Below, in pieces: positions 43,855-57,663 of a stretch of 64,000 bases of DNA; within the stretch, counting starts at the first letter, position 1, and each line of letters begins with the position of its first letter. Origin of the DNA: Zopfochytrium polystomum (Eukaryota > Chytridiomycota > Chytridiomycetes > Chytridiales > Chytridiaceae). The stretch lies in assembly GCA_025765615.1 (NCBI GenBank), contig JAIVFJ010000027.1, forward strand, positions 1 through 64,000, given 5' to 3'. The notes under the pieces are model-generated. The model did not search any database. It had not been told where the DNA came from and saw only the letters and a list, made by a program, of their open reading frames with translations. The translations under genes and the position numbers were made by a program.

Positions 43855-44932
43855 CCAATCTGCAATGCAAGGAAGGGGGTTGAGAAAGAGGTTGTGGACG
43901 AAAAAAAGAGAAAGAAACAAAGAAAGGAAGAAAGGAAAGGGGGAGCCTGTGACAAGTTAGCATAATCACGTGACAGGTCAGCATCATTACGGGACTCTCT
44001 GATTTCTTGCGTGCCCAACATCTTTCCTTTTAATCATAAAATGCATTATAATTAATTGTCAGTTTGATCTTTGGGATCCATCTTCCCTATGTTTTCAACC
44101 AAAAGAACAGCTGTTCTGGGTTGTCTGCAACGCTCCAGTGCAGACTCCCTGCGGTTGCTGGCGGCCGCACTGTCCACAGTGTCCAGGAACTCACTGAACG
44201 CACTACACGCCATCCATCTCCCTGCTCGACCTAGTGCATACTGTTGCTGTCCTTGTCTCTTCCCCCTTAGGCCGGCATGGAAGCGATGAGCTGAGGTAAA
44301 GCCAGTTCGCCGTGGCAGAGGAATGGCCCAACACTCAGGAAACTGCTGGAACCATTGCCAAGTCTCTCTTTTTGATTTCTCTAACGCACGCATATCCCCA
44401 CTCTCCATCTCTCTCTTCCTTATTTTATTTTCTTTTATTTTATATCATTTTTCTTCTTTGTTTTGATTTCATGTCCCCGGTTTCCTTTTCTATTTTTTCT
44501 TTTTTTCTTGTTTCCAAGAAAAGAGTGAAGGGTCCTTGCCGCGTGTTGACGTGAGGACAAGGGAATTCAAAACGGAAAAGAGATGAAAAAATGTGTTGAC
44601 CTTCCATCGCCCCACCAAACAAGGCAAAAAGGGGAGAGATTGGGGATTGGGTCAAGTGAGTGAGTGAGTGAGTGAGCGAGCGAGCGAGTGGGAGATGGAA
44701 GAGCAGTTTTTCTCTCGCTCTCTGAAGCCGTGGAAAATTTTTTGTTTCTGATGCCGAGCGTGCTCCATCCAAAAAGGGAACAAAAAAAGAAAGAGGAGGA
44801 AAATGAGTAAACGAGAAAACGAGAAAAACGAGAGAAAAATGGAGGAAGCAAATCAAAAAGAAAAGAACAAAAAAAAGAAAGAAAAAAGAAAAAAAGAAAG
44901 AAAGAAAAAGAAAAGGAAGAAGAACTAGAAGG
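43855..44932. other. Divergent upstream region of NLE1 and zinc-finger factor B
   Basis: About 1.08 kb shared by two divergent genes. A GAGT/GAGC tetranucleotide tract lies at about 44657-44692. The last roughly 170 bp before the factor B start is strongly purine-rich (AAAG, GAAA), i.e. pyrimidine-rich on the other strand. Short frames here lack domains. No RNA gene is seen. Confidence 0.55.
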
Positions 44933-47248
44933 ATGATGGCGACAGCAGCGACAGCGCCCTCCTCGGGCGGCGTGGCCACTGGCGGTGTCGGCGGCCACGC
45001 CGGCGACGACGACAACGGCGCTGGCGTTGTTGGCGTTGCTGCTGCTGCTGCTGCTGGAGCCGGCCGTGCAGGCAGCAGTGGCATCAACATCGGCAGCGCC
45101 GACGGTGTCACGAGCGGCGCCGGCAGCAGCAGCAGCAGCAGCAGCACCATCAGCAGCAGCAACGCCAGGCCTGGCCCGTGGGCTGACGCAAAGACCCTTG
45201 CCAGCTCGGCGGCAGCGCCACTGTTGAACCCAGTCGAACCGTTTTCAGCGGAGCCTTATCGGTTGCCCGTCGTTGCCGACTGGAAGGATACGGCCGAACC
45301 CGCAGCCGCTCCAATCCTTGGGCCAGCCTCCCTTGGTCACCCTGGATCCCCTCCAGTCTCTCCTTTTGCTTCATCTGTGCTGCCAAACTCCAATTCCTCT
45401 GGCCAGGTCGCAAGGACATCGCTACCGGCTGGGTTCGCCGAAGATGAGGACATGGGGGTGGGAGATGGAGGTATCGGCGCAAAGCACACAAGCCCAAGAA
45501 AGAAGCTCCAGCAGCTGCCGTTTCTGCAGATAAACCCTCTCCATTCTCATCTGCTGCAGCAGCAGCAGATGTTCTACGCCCAACCCTCTGCGTTCAGTGC
45601 GAACCGCCAAGTGTCTTTGGCTTCGAACGTCGACCGCCCAGGATCCCCCGTGGTGTGGCTGCCTCTAGGTGGTGGTGCAATCAGCGATCAAGTGGCGACT
45701 GGGACTCAATTCAGTTTTCCGAGTCCGAATGTGGCAATGCCGTCGGGGTGGGGTGGTGCCCTGGCGTCGTTCAACCTGCACAACTTCCAAGACCCAGCCT
45801 CCCCCTTGGCGGCATCGGTCGCTTCCATGGCGCTGCAGCAACATCCACAGCACCAGCTTCACCAGATTAACCAGCAGCTCCTGCTGCAGCGGCAGTTCCA
45901 ATGGCATCACCAGAGCTCCAACCACCAGTTAGCAACTGCGCCCGCGTCGGACAACCTTGACGACACGGTCGACGAACTGTTCGTCGATTTCATCAGGACC
46001 GACGAAGGTGCGACGGCCACTGACGTGGCTCTGTCCGGCCAGACCGACACCGCGACCTCTCCTGCCGCTGTTCGCCACCAAATGCTGGGCAGCACGTCCT
46101 TCCTGGACCAGCTGGCAACGGCCAACCCAGTTTCCCTCTTCCGTTCAACGGGGGCAGCAAATTCGTCTGCTCCCTTTGGGGGGCCGTTTGTATCACTGCC
46201 ACCATCCCCGACATCACCCTCTCCTCCTCCGCTCACCGCCTCAGAACCGTCGCCTACCCCCCTCGCACCTTCTTCAAAACCAACCACAGCAGCAAAAACC
46301 ACTGGAGCGACTCCGCGGACTCGCAAGTCCAAGTCTCGCACGTCTTCAACAGACACTATTTCCAACCTTTTACTCACGTCCACGCTGTCACCCCGGCGCA
46401 CTGGTGCCGCGACATACAGTCAATCCGCTCCCTCGTCACCGTTGGACCCCAACCCTCCCGACTCGTCGACTGTACCCTCCGCGCCAGTGCGTCAGCCGCA
46501 CCCCCGCGCAATGCTTCCCACTCTACCTCCCAACCCGGCCAACCCAAAGCAACGTACCCACCCATGTCCGCACGCCGGCTGCCCCTCCTCCTTCTTCCGG
46601 AACCAAGACCTCGAGCGGCACTTGGCCACGCACCTGCCACGGGGTGCAGAAGGTGCGGACCTCCGGCCGTTCGTGTGTCCAAACCCGGGATGCGGAAAGC
46701 GCTACGGCCGCGCCGACGCCGCAAACAGGCACGGCAGGCTGTTTTGCCGCTTCTGGAAGAAGCAGCAGGCTCTGCTTCTTATGGGAGGTGCGAGCGCCAT
46801 AGCCGCCGCCGCCGCCGCACAGTCGAGCGCGCTGGCCGCCGCCGCCGCCGCGTCGTCCTCCAGTACGACCAAAGGAAAAGCAGCCGGCGCAGCTCCTTCG
46901 CCCTCCGTGCCTATCGCCGCCGACGGTACTTTTGTCGGGATCGTAAAGCGGAAGCGCGGACGCCCGCCTCTCGCGCAAACGGTGGCGGCTGCGAATGCCG
47001 CCGCCGCCGCAGCAGCAGCAGCCGCTGCCGCCGCTGCGTCCGCCACCGACGATGGCGCCGATGCGTCAGAATCCTCCAATCCAGGTTCGTCCATTCGAAA
47101 TAGTGAAGGAGCCAACGTGCTCGTAGGTTCGAGCGTGTCGACGAGCGCGTTAGACCAGATGGTCAACATGGAGTACCTCGCCGACGACGACGAAGTGATG
47201 TTTGGCCGCCATAGCTTTGACGATTACATTAGACTTTCCGGAGTTTAG
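44933..47248 (+). CDS. C2H2 zinc-finger transcription factor B with AT-hook
   Basis: Single 771-residue frame starting MMATAATAPSSGG and ending DDYIRLSGV. The N-terminus is Ala/Gly/Ser-rich, then a Gln- and Pro-rich region. The zinc-finger pair is near residues 540-605: HPCPHAGCPSSFFRNQDLER and, after ATHLPRGAEGADLRP, FVCPNPGCGKRYGRADAANR with HGRLFC. The second finger and its linker mirror factor A (37628-40543). Further on, VKRKRGRPPLAQ is an AT-hook (core RGRP), followed by a poly-Ala tract of about 20. The Met is the first in frame after an A-rich leader. A nuclear DNA-binding regulator; targets unknown. Confidence 0.85.
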   Translation: MMATAATAPSSGGVATGGVGGHAGDDDNGAGVVGVAAAAAAGAGRAGSSGINIGSADGVTSGAGSSSSSSSTISSSNARPGPWADAKTLASSAAAPLLNPVEPFSAEPYRLPVVADWKDTAEPAAAPILGPASLGHPGSPPVSPFASSVLPNSNSSGQVARTSLPAGFAEDEDMGVGDGGIGAKHTSPRKKLQQLPFLQINPLHSHLLQQQQMFYAQPSAFSANRQVSLASNVDRPGSPVVWLPLGGGAISDQVATGTQFSFPSPNVAMPSGWGGALASFNLHNFQDPASPLAASVASMALQQHPQHQLHQINQQLLLQRQFQWHHQSSNHQLATAPASDNLDDTVDELFVDFIRTDEGATATDVALSGQTDTATSPAAVRHQMLGSTSFLDQLATANPVSLFRSTGAANSSAPFGGPFVSLPPSPTSPSPPPLTASEPSPTPLAPSSKPTTAAKTTGATPRTRKSKSRTSSTDTISNLLLTSTLSPRRTGAATYSQSAPSSPLDPNPPDSSTVPSAPVRQPHPRAMLPTLPPNPANPKQRTHPCPHAGCPSSFFRNQDLERHLATHLPRGAEGADLRPFVCPNPGCGKRYGRADAANRHGRLFCRFWKKQQALLLMGGASAIAAAAAAQSSALAAAAAASSSSTTKGKAAGAAPSPSVPIAADGTFVGIVKRKRGRPPLAQTVAAANAAAAAAAAAAAAAASATDDGADASESSNPGSSIRNSEGANVLVGSSVSTSALDQMVNMEYLADDDEVMFGRHSFDDYIRLSGV

Positions 47249-47937
47249 GGCTTAATAGTTTCTGGGAGCGTTTTGGAAACTCGGCCGAGCTCCTTTTTTT
47301 TTTGCTTCTTGTGACGCGAGTGGCCGTTCGCAGCTTTTTTTCCCCCGTTCCTTATCAATTTCTTTTCGGTCTCTCTCCTTCATCTTATTGCATTCACACT
47401 AACGTTATCGCTTTTCATAACTTTTTGCCCAACTGCCTTCCCCACCTTTTCTCTATCTTTCGATTATTTGGGACGCTCCTCATCTCCGCTCATGCTTTTG
47501 GCTCCTTCGCTCTTGATCTTCCTCTCCTATTACAGCTTCACAGCATCGCCGCTACTTATTTTTTCGGAATAAATGTCCTTTATCCTACATCCTCGCCGTG
47601 AGCGTGGCGGCCAAACACCGTGAACAAAAGTCGTCTTCTTCACGCACAGGATGCTCATTTTCTGGACTGTGCGTAATACCTTCTAACGAAAAAAGAAAAG
47701 AAAAAAAAAAGGTTGCGGAAAAACAAACGAATACCCCGATAAAAGGTTAAAGAATGTACCTCCGCTGCCGTAACTACCTACAAAGCAAGTGAAAGTCGCC
47801 CGAAAAGTAAAATTTGTAACACCCATGTTTCAGGGCGTCCTACGTTTATTAGAAGGGGGGAAAAGAATTACAGGAAGTTAGCGGTAAGTTCGAAATGGTG
47901 AGGAAACAACGTGTACTGATTCGGAGAGTCGGTGGGC
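47249..47937. other. Intergenic, convergent 3' region
   Basis: About 690 bp between the stop of zinc-finger factor B and the last frame of the next minus-strand gene. T-rich then A-rich simple tracts occur (47294-47302; 47690-47711). No gene is recognised. Confidence 0.5.
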
Positions 47938-50174
47938 TTACAGTGGGCTTACTAGTGCCAATTGCCAGTCCACTCGCGGTCCCCGGAACTCGATCCGGAA
48001 CCCCATGTCGAAACCGTGTCCGACGAGCGGGCTAGAGCAGGTGCGAGCCACGCTGGAATCGCGGGATTCTGGTTTTTTTTTCGAGGCAAAACCCTCAGGA
48101 AACCCGTTTGCTTTCCCCTCCGGAAATGAGTGAATCAACCTACCGCGGTTGACATCTCCCCGAACGTCAACGATTCCTGCGGTTGATGAGCACTTTGCTG
48201 GCGAACCGCGGGAATCCGATGTCCTGTGTCGGTGATTGACGAGGCCGGCGCCGTCGCCCCAGCTTCGAGGTCCGCACGTCGGTAACGCTGAGTCGTAAGC
48301 CCCTCGGGCCCGCTAACGACAACTTCTACGATTAAATCATCGTCTGCAATGTCGAGGTGGTCTGTCAAGCCTCGTTCGTGCGATTGCGCTGTCGTCGATG
48401 GAGGACGCGTCAGTGTTGCCGTAAAAGTAGTGGGTGCCCCAGTGAGCGTTGGCGACCGTGACTTAAGACTGTTCCGAACAGCACTGCGCACCGCAGCGGA
48501 AAGCAGTGTCGCCTCCGTCTGTGACAAAGGAGGTGGAGGCACATGAGGATGATGAGGCAGAACGCTTCGCGGCTGAACAAGTTCTTTGCCGCCGGTTGGG
48601 CCTGCGGCGTAGTGAGAGTAGAAAGCTGGTTGCGACGGAGGCGATTGCATAGCTGAGAGGCGATGCTGCTGGTGGGGCTGAGAGGAGTTTGAAGACAGCT
48701 TTGTACCTTGAGAACCACTTTTGTCGATATAGTGAGAAGTTGAGGAAGAGGCCGGGTTAATAGAGGTTGCCATAGCCGCTACGGCCACAGGGCTTGGAAG
48801 ACGAATTCCAGATTTTCCGGGGCCAGAAATCGCCAGATTTCTGGGCGGATAAAGTGGTGAAGAGGGAGACGCAGGAGGCTGTGGAGGTGTTTGGCTGCTC
48901 GAAGAGGGTCCCGCCAGCGACAGAGAAATAAGAGGATTTGGAGGCCCTTCTTTGACGTTTACAACTTTAAATGAGCGTGGTGGTTCGCTCGGATTTTGCT
49001 GTCGCGGCTTGGGTCCTCCGTTCCCCAGCAGTACGTTGTCGAGGCCGAATGATGGGGTCTGCTTCCCGCAAGTTCAATACAAACAAATATCATCCAAAAG
49101 TTTCACACCTTTTGTGCCGAGGGAGTGCTGCTCCTTGGTTGAGCAGCAGCCCAGAAAGAGTCAGGCACCGCAGACTCTCCAATCGGCTTGACATTGGTGG
49201 CGTTCAGCGCAGTCTCATCATTGAATGGGGGAGCCGCGAATGAGGCCGACCGCGGGTTGAGCGAAATCTTTTTTCCTGACTTCGAAAGAATGTGCGTTCT
49301 GACCCGTGGAATAGGTTGGTTCGCCTCCGGGCGTGCAAGGTCCGGAGTAAGCGCAACGGCGAACTCCTCGTGTGAGGCAGCACTTTGCTCTGTTGTTCGT
49401 CGTGTTTCGACCTCATCGGAATGACTTCTGCGGTGGGCACTATCATGGACCACTTGCGCGCTTCGTTCAATCTGCAATTCCTCGGAAAACATTAGATTCT
49501 GCGAATCCAGAATCAACCGCTCGATTGCTTTGTTCAGGTTGTAGCAAGTTTTTAGCAGCGCCAACGGAGCAGAGCAATAATGACAACAAACCAGCTTGTT
49601 GGGCCGCCAAGATCAGCTCGTTTTCTTGTAAATAGAGTTGCCACGCGAGCTCTTCATCTGTCATTACATTAGTGGAGGAATCTGTCCACTCTGAGGGCAT
49701 TGGCTCCCAGTCATCCCTGTCGTCGTCGTCATCGATTCCGAGATCGTCGTCCCCGACTCTTCTGGCTGCCCGACGATCGGGTTGGGCGAGATCGCTCCCA
49801 TCGCGCAATCCTGATTGACCCACCATGACGTCGCTCCCTTCCCCACCAAAGACCATGGTCGTTGTGGTTACCTCGTCGCTCGGATTGTCCTGGGTTACAG
49901 CCCGCGGCTGAGTAAGAGTCAAGACTGCCGGTGACGAAAATGGAGAGGCATCCGCTGAGGAAATGGTTATCGACAGTGTTGCAGTTGGCAAAGACGGGTT
50001 TCTGGGGAGAGGGCTCTTGTCCTGTCGCAACGTCAATGGCGGCGGCGGGCGCGCGACTTGCACATCCGAGACATTTGGTAGAGGCGAGCCACGACGAAGG
50101 CTGTCTCGTCTCTTGGGGGGAAACAGGGGCTGCTGGGAGGTGGATGAGGTGGAAGGGGCACCTCGATGGTCCAT
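47938..50174 (-). CDS. Disordered protein with UIM-like helix
   Basis: Gene model: start MDHRGAPSTSSTS at 50174. The frame is spliced near 49588/49529 so that ENELILAAQQA joins AIERLILDSQNLMF, spliced again near 49110/49062, and then open (TPSFGLDNVLLGNGG ... FGEMSTA) to about 48146. A probable last exon at 47938-48050 encodes VARTCSSPLVGHGFDMGFRI and ends LALVSPL; its exact acceptor phase does not fit my best donor. The acidic helix TDEELAWQLYLQENE resembles a ubiquitin-interacting motif and continues into a coiled coil. Two other conserved-looking pieces are PPRSFKVVNVKEGPPNPLI and DDDLIVEVVVSGPEGLTTQR. The rest is Ser/Pro-rich. No enzyme domain. Function unknown. Confidence 0.55.
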
Positions 50175-50445
50175 TTGGCGTTTGGGAAGATGTGGGAGGG
50201 CTGAGCAACAAGCGGGGCAGCGTCCTCGGATTGGGGCCTCCACCCACGCAGAACAGACCGAGGGCTTAGACTGCGAGGAGCAGGAAAGTGTGGTAGACAC
50301 AGAGCACAAAAGCCGCACAAATTCTCTTCTCCTATTCGTCCAACCCAGCCACGTCTCCCCACACAATGTCAACCCCCAAGCGTGAGAAAAGTTGGTTCGA
50401 CGTGGTAGTGAATTAACGTTAGAGGTAGAGTGAAAAACGAAACAT

Positions 50446-52611
<2,166 letters not shown>

Positions 52612-52705
52612 CCCGGATGTTCATGAGCTCGTGGCGGCTCATTTCCTTTTTCTCCCCTTTTTTTCTTTTTATTTATAATCTGTTCGACTGCGGAGCTGCA
52701 GCGCA
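52612..52705. promoter_or_regulatory. Short divergent promoter region, PARG / PRP31
   Basis: At most 94 bp separate the PARG start frame (-) from the PRP31 ATG (+), so the two genes must share control sequence. A pyrimidine tract (CTTTTTCTCC...TTTTTTC, about 52647-52670) precedes the PRP31 ATG, typical of fungal starts. If PARG starts at a later Met the spacer is longer. Confidence 0.55.
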
Positions 52706-54676
52706 ATGGACGAGGACTTGCTGCATGATCTTGATGATCTGGACGGCGGCGGGAGCGACCCGGGCGACGACAACGATCGTGGCGGAAGCGTGAAAAATAC
52801 ACTGAAGAGCCACCCACCTTCGTCTTCGTCGGTAGCGTCGAGCGCGGTACGGAAGTCCGACAGGATGGATTTGGATGAGCACGATGGCGAAGACGATGAG
52901 AACGGCAATGGAAATGATAAGGTCAACGGCGAAAGTGACGGCGACATGGACGAGGACGATGTTGATCCAGACGACCTTTTGAAGGATGTGGTCGCCCATG
53001 AAGCCGATGTGAAAGCTGTCGCGACGCTTATGGCGAGCAAGAATGTCAAGGACCTGATTACAGTAAGTAAAATACCACAGGCGAGCCAGAGCTAATTGTA
53101 CTCGTAGAAAATGGACACGTTCAAAACCACCCCGCGACCGCCCGCCGCAAACACCGGTCCAGTTGAGGAGGACCCTGAATATCCCACTCTTGTCGCAGCG
53201 AACGACCTTCTGTTCGACATTGACGCGGAAATTCTTCTTGTCCACAAGTACATCAAAGATCGTTACGCACCGCGGTTTCCAGAACTTGAAAGCTTAATTC
53301 CAAACGCTATAGATTACGCAAGAGTCGTACGAGTCATTGGAAATGAAATGGTTTGTGGCCAACTCATGAAGCATGATCTTACAAGTTTCCTTTGCAGGAC
53401 TTAATGAATTTGGACTTGAAATCGCTCTTACCTTCTGCGACGGTTATGATTGTCACGGTGACTGCGACCACGACAAACGGCAGACCGCTTGAGCAGGACG
53501 AATTGACACGCGTTTGGGAGGCTTGCGATCTTATTCTCCTTCTTGATTCTACGAAGCGCAATGTGGGTTGAAATGTGATTTGGTCTGCCTGTCTTATTCA
53601 TCCCATTTAGATTTTGGAGTATGTTGAGTCCCGAATGTCATTTATCGCTCCGAATCTGTCTGCCATTATTGGACCAACAACGGCAGCGAAAATAATGGGG
53701 ACTGCAGGTGGCCTAACAGCCCTTTCAAAAATCCCTGCGTGCAATCTTCAAGTGTTGGGAAAAGCTTCCACCGGAAAAGGTGGTGATCGTGGTGTGGGCT
53801 TGTTTGCGAAAGGGCAAATGAAGCACGTCGGTTTCGTGTACTATTGCGATGTTGTTCAGGCCGTTGGCAAGGAATTGAGGGTTAGAGCTGCAAGGATGGT
53901 CGCGGCAAAGTAAGTTTTAACACAAGCTTATACGGCCTAACCAGAGAATTCTCTAGGTGTGTGCTTGCGGCGAGAGTAGATCGTGCTCGACAACATGCAT
54001 CAGGCGACCTTGGACTTCGAATGCGCGACGAAATTGTCGGGAAACTTGAAAAGGCACAGGAGCCACCACCCTCAAAGACAGTGAAAGCTCTGCCAGTGCC
54101 AACCGAGGGGCGAAAGAGTCGGAGAGGAGGGAGAAGGTAGCTCAAAGTATTTGAAGCCGCAAATATTCAACTTACATTTCTCCAGAGTTCGACGTCTGAA
54201 GGAGAAGTACGCGGTGACAGATGCCCAAAAGGCGCAGAACAGAATGAACTTTGGCGAAGCCGAGGAGGAAGTTTTCGTTGGTGACACGGTCAAGGGGCTC
54301 GGTCTTGTAAGCGGCGCTACTGGAAGAGTTCGCGGTTTTGTTGCAGACCCGAACAAAAAAAGTAAGATTCTGACATACTACCTTCATCTAACCGCATCTA
54401 TTATTTATAATTTAAGTCGGCATGGCCAAAAAACACCGTGCCATTACATCTGGTGGCTCTGGGGCGACTTCTGGGATTTCTTCTTCTCTCGCATTTACTC
54501 CTGTCCAAGGTATTGAGCTGGAAAATCCCGAAGTCATAGCTGCGCGACAACGGGCCGCTGTTGCAACTAGTGCTGCTGCGCCAGGCGATAAGTATTTTGG
54601 GAACGTTAAAAAACGAGTAAATGAAGATGGCGGTGCGGCTGGGGCCATGGGTCCGCCCATGAAGAAACACAAGTGA
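52706..54676 (+). CDS. PRP31: U4/U6 snRNP splicing factor PRP31
   Basis: Binds the U4 5' stem-loop with the 15.5K protein and stabilises the tri-snRNP. Exon 1 is 52706-53062 (MDEDLLHDLDDLDGG, acidic; DVKAVATLMASKNVKDLIT); exon 2 starts at 53108. Conserved coiled-coil/NOSIC block: YPTLVAANDLLFDIDAEILL, VHKYIKDRYAPRFPELESLI, DYARVVRVIGNEM. Nop domain: FIAPNLSAIIGPTTAAKIMG, AGGLTALSKIPACNLQVLG, GLFAKGQMKHVGFVYYCDVV, and the RRGGRRVRRLKEKY basic stretch. The C-terminal block ends MKKHK with TGA at 54674-54676. About six short introns. Complete; no anomaly. Confidence 0.94.
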
Positions 54677-54695
54677 AATTAATATATTCTGGCGG

Positions 54696-55381
54696 TTAGT
54701 TGACCAGAGCCAGCGCAACCCCCACCATGCCGATTATTGCAAATGCACCGCACTTCCCACTTGTCCATTTGCAGGGCGGGAGCTCCGTGATCGTCCCGGA
54801 TTTTTGCAGTTCAATGGTTGGAACGGGCGGCCCACCACCAACAGTGAAAGGAATGGAACCCCCTGTAGCAACGCCCGCTCCTCCCGCCAGTGCGGAACTG
54901 GAGCTGGTTTGAGCAGATGCGGGCGAAGAAAGAACGCTGACCGAAGGAGAAGAAACCAATGAACTCTGAAGCGATGGCACTGGTATTGAGACGGAGAATG
55001 TTTGACTGGTAGTGTATCCTTGTTGTCTCAGGTTTTCAACGCCCTGGCAGGTTGGGGCAACTCGGAGAATCTCGGACTGGTATTGAAGCTGCAGTTGCGA
55101 ATCGTCGGAGCAAATACTATAACAGGACAAAGATTTCTTATTGAAATTTGAAACATCAGTTCAGCCGGAACGTAGCCTGCAAAACCAACCTTTCCAGAAT
55201 CGCAGAGACAGATGTAATATTCGAGGGTAGGTGTGTCTGTCACCATGTTGTTGCAGTTCGCAGCGAACAGCGCCGCCTCGTTCTGGCAAGACGAATACTC
55301 CGTGATGCTTGCGCATGCATGTGCGACGGGATGAGGGTGAAAGGCTGCCCAAGCCAAACAAAGCGTCATTGACCGCCTCAT
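54696..55381 (-). CDS. Small secreted GPI-anchored-type surface protein
   Basis: Two exons with a short intron near 55131-55195 (donor after CDSGK). The start MRRSMTLCLAWAAFHPHPVA is signal-peptide-like. The ectodomain contains spaced Cys residues (HACASITEYSSCQ, AANCNNM, YICLCDSG, CSDDSQLQ, APTCQGV) reminiscent of small fungal Cys-rich surface domains. A Ser/Thr/Ala-rich stalk follows (SSLVSSPSVSVLSSPASAQ), then KSGTITELPPCKWTSGKCG and a terminal hydrophobic segment AFAIIGMVGVALALVN, as for a GPI-anchor signal. It is convergent with PRP31 only 19 bp away. Exact domain family (CFEM-like or not) cannot be decided. Confidence 0.65.
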
Positions 55382-55507
55382 AACTGCAGCTCTTTTTCCC
55401 ACTCGACCTTCAGCACAGCATGACAGTATTTATAGGCTGGGACCTTTCCGTGAACGAACTGCTCTCCTCGGCTATTTAAGACCATTTTATTTATTTCATC
55501 AGCTCGT

Positions 55508-57663
55508 TCACATTTCCTCCGCCGATTTTGCCAAGCGAGAATGGCTCTCCACTCGATCAACACCAAAATTGGCGCTTGCTTCGCTTCTTTCAATCTCTTC
55601 GGGTTCTGCCGATGCCATGCGTTTTCTTCGGGAGGCCCTAGGGGGAGAAGACAGGAGAGGAGATGAAAATCCACAAGACGACTGCGGCGGAGTCAAAGAG
55701 CTGTGTCCGCCTGCGTCTGGCGCCGTGAATTCACAGCCTTTCCGGCCCTCGCCTTGGCAATCCGCGGTAGGCGAGCCCTGACCACGATACTCCAAGTCTT
55801 GCGCCGTTTCCATTTCCATCCGGTCAATGAGCTGAACCGATTCTGTTGGCGACGGAAGCTCAAATGCTAAAAGGCGATCTGCGTAAGTTTGGTGTGCATC
55901 CGTTCTGGCCATTCCTGCTGAAGTGATGAGGCCGGTAAAAGTGGTTGGAAATCGAGCGGGGGGATCGTCTTGACCCTCATCACTTCCGGAATCTCCGAGT
56001 CCGAGAAGGCTGGCTGTTAGGTCCACCGCATCCAGTGATACACCATCGCTTTCCTCAGCCATGTGATCCCTATTTGCCATTGTGGACACTAATGGGTCAA
56101 CAGCTTCGTAGGCAGGCAACCACGACTCACTCCCGAACAATTTTTCGTAGTCAATTGTCGGAAGTAACTCGGGCGTCTCGTCCAACACCGCCTCGCACTG
56201 CTGCCTATTTACAGAGGCCAGGGCACAAGGTGATTCGAGGACTATAGTCACAAACCGCTCATGGTGCTCTCTGCGAGGGTCAAACAATTCGATTCGAACT
56301 TGAAAGGAGTGACGAATTTCGACAACAGCTGGCGGTTCCTTCGAATGTTGAGGAACCTGGACAACAAGGTCCGGATCCAATGGCTTGAGAGTGGTTGGAA
56401 CGAACCCTCCGCGCGGTGGGGCAAAAAGCTTCACATCATTCGCAACATAGAGACCATTCCAGTTTCGAGGTGGGAGAGTGGGAGAGACTGACGACGATCT
56501 CGGCCCTTCCTCCGCTGTCGAGCTTCTGTCCTCAGTAACTGACCAAGGTAGCAACCCAGCCTCTTGCATCATCTTCCGACTAATGCCAAGCTCAGCAAGG
56601 GACGACACGTCTCCCGCGGGACTTATAGGGCTTGGCGGAGGTGTCAAGGACAGACCCGGCGCAGTGGAGTATCCATCGTCTGCTGGAAAGTCCCACAGGC
56701 AGATGTCAACGCTACCTTTCAGTAGTCTTCCACCTTCGCAACCAAGCATTCTGTGTTCACGGAGAGCAAGCGAGACGCCAACTGTTCTGGCGCCAGCACT
56801 GGCAGCTTCCATCGAAACGGCGATTCGGTACGAAAATCGGAAAGAGTCGCCAGGTCCAAGTGTTGTTGCGGAGAGTTCAATCTCATGCTCAATTGGGGTT
56901 TCTCCAGGAGCCGACCGCCACTTTCGAGTGTCTGGTTGGAATAGCAGTGGAAGAAGACGAGGTTCGTAGACTGCAAAGGGGTGGCATAATACCGACGTGG
57001 TGCTCGTCTTGTTGTAGGTGATGTAGAACGTCGACACAGTCTTTACCAGGGTGGCAAGGAGCTTGTAGGAAGTGCGGGCCTCAAACGGGGAGTTGAGAGC
57101 ACTGACGACGCGTCCGGCTAGTTGTGATGAGGGGGGGAGCAAGTTTGACATTCGGATTGCTTGTCGTAGGAGATCTGATGGGCATTGTGGGTCTGGAAGC
57201 TCAAGCTCAAACGGTATATCCAAAGTCGACTCAGCGGGCAATGTTTCTTGCCGCAAGAGATTGATTGACAGAGGAGATAGGAGCTGGCGAAAACGTTGGA
57301 CCTGATCGAACATTTCAAGACGCTCAGGGTAAATATTGGATGTGGTGCCCATGAACTCGATCTTCAAGCTCTGAACTTTCACAGCCGTTTTTGAGTCGTT
57401 CGATATCCTCACAATTCCACTGGGGTGTTGAAGATCAACAGATCAGGTGTGTTGACAAGAAGGACGCATTCCTACCGAATGAAGCACGCTTCGAGGCCAT
57501 AAAGCCCGTGAATAAAAGAGTCACAGTCGGGAAGTGGGGAAATAGCAAGAGGCAACGACTTCTTGTGAGTGGGGGTAGCCTCCGCGGCCTCGCGTTGAGG
57601 GGTCGTCGGAGAGCGCAAGGTTGATCCTGGAGCCAGAGAGTGGTCAGTTGTTGGAGAGTCCAT
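55508..57663 (-). CDS. Arrestin-like trafficking adaptor
   Basis: Two exons; the first (57663 to about 57480) starts MDSPTTDHSLAPGSTLRSP and ends ...YGLEACFIR, the second begins GIVRISNDSKTAVKV. The arrestin-N-like part includes SLKIEFMGTTSNIYPERLEM and LPAESTLDIPFELELPDPQC. The central beta-sandwich has YKLLATLVKTVSTFYITYNK and LSATTLGPGDSFRFSYRIAV, and a second arrestin half contains VVEIRHSFQVRIELFDPRRE. C-terminal features are WLPAYEAVDP and a Ser/Glu-rich tail. Arrestin-related adaptors recruit ubiquitin ligases to membrane cargo; no clear PPxY motif is seen. Overall homology is at fold level, so the subfamily is unsure. Confidence 0.7.
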
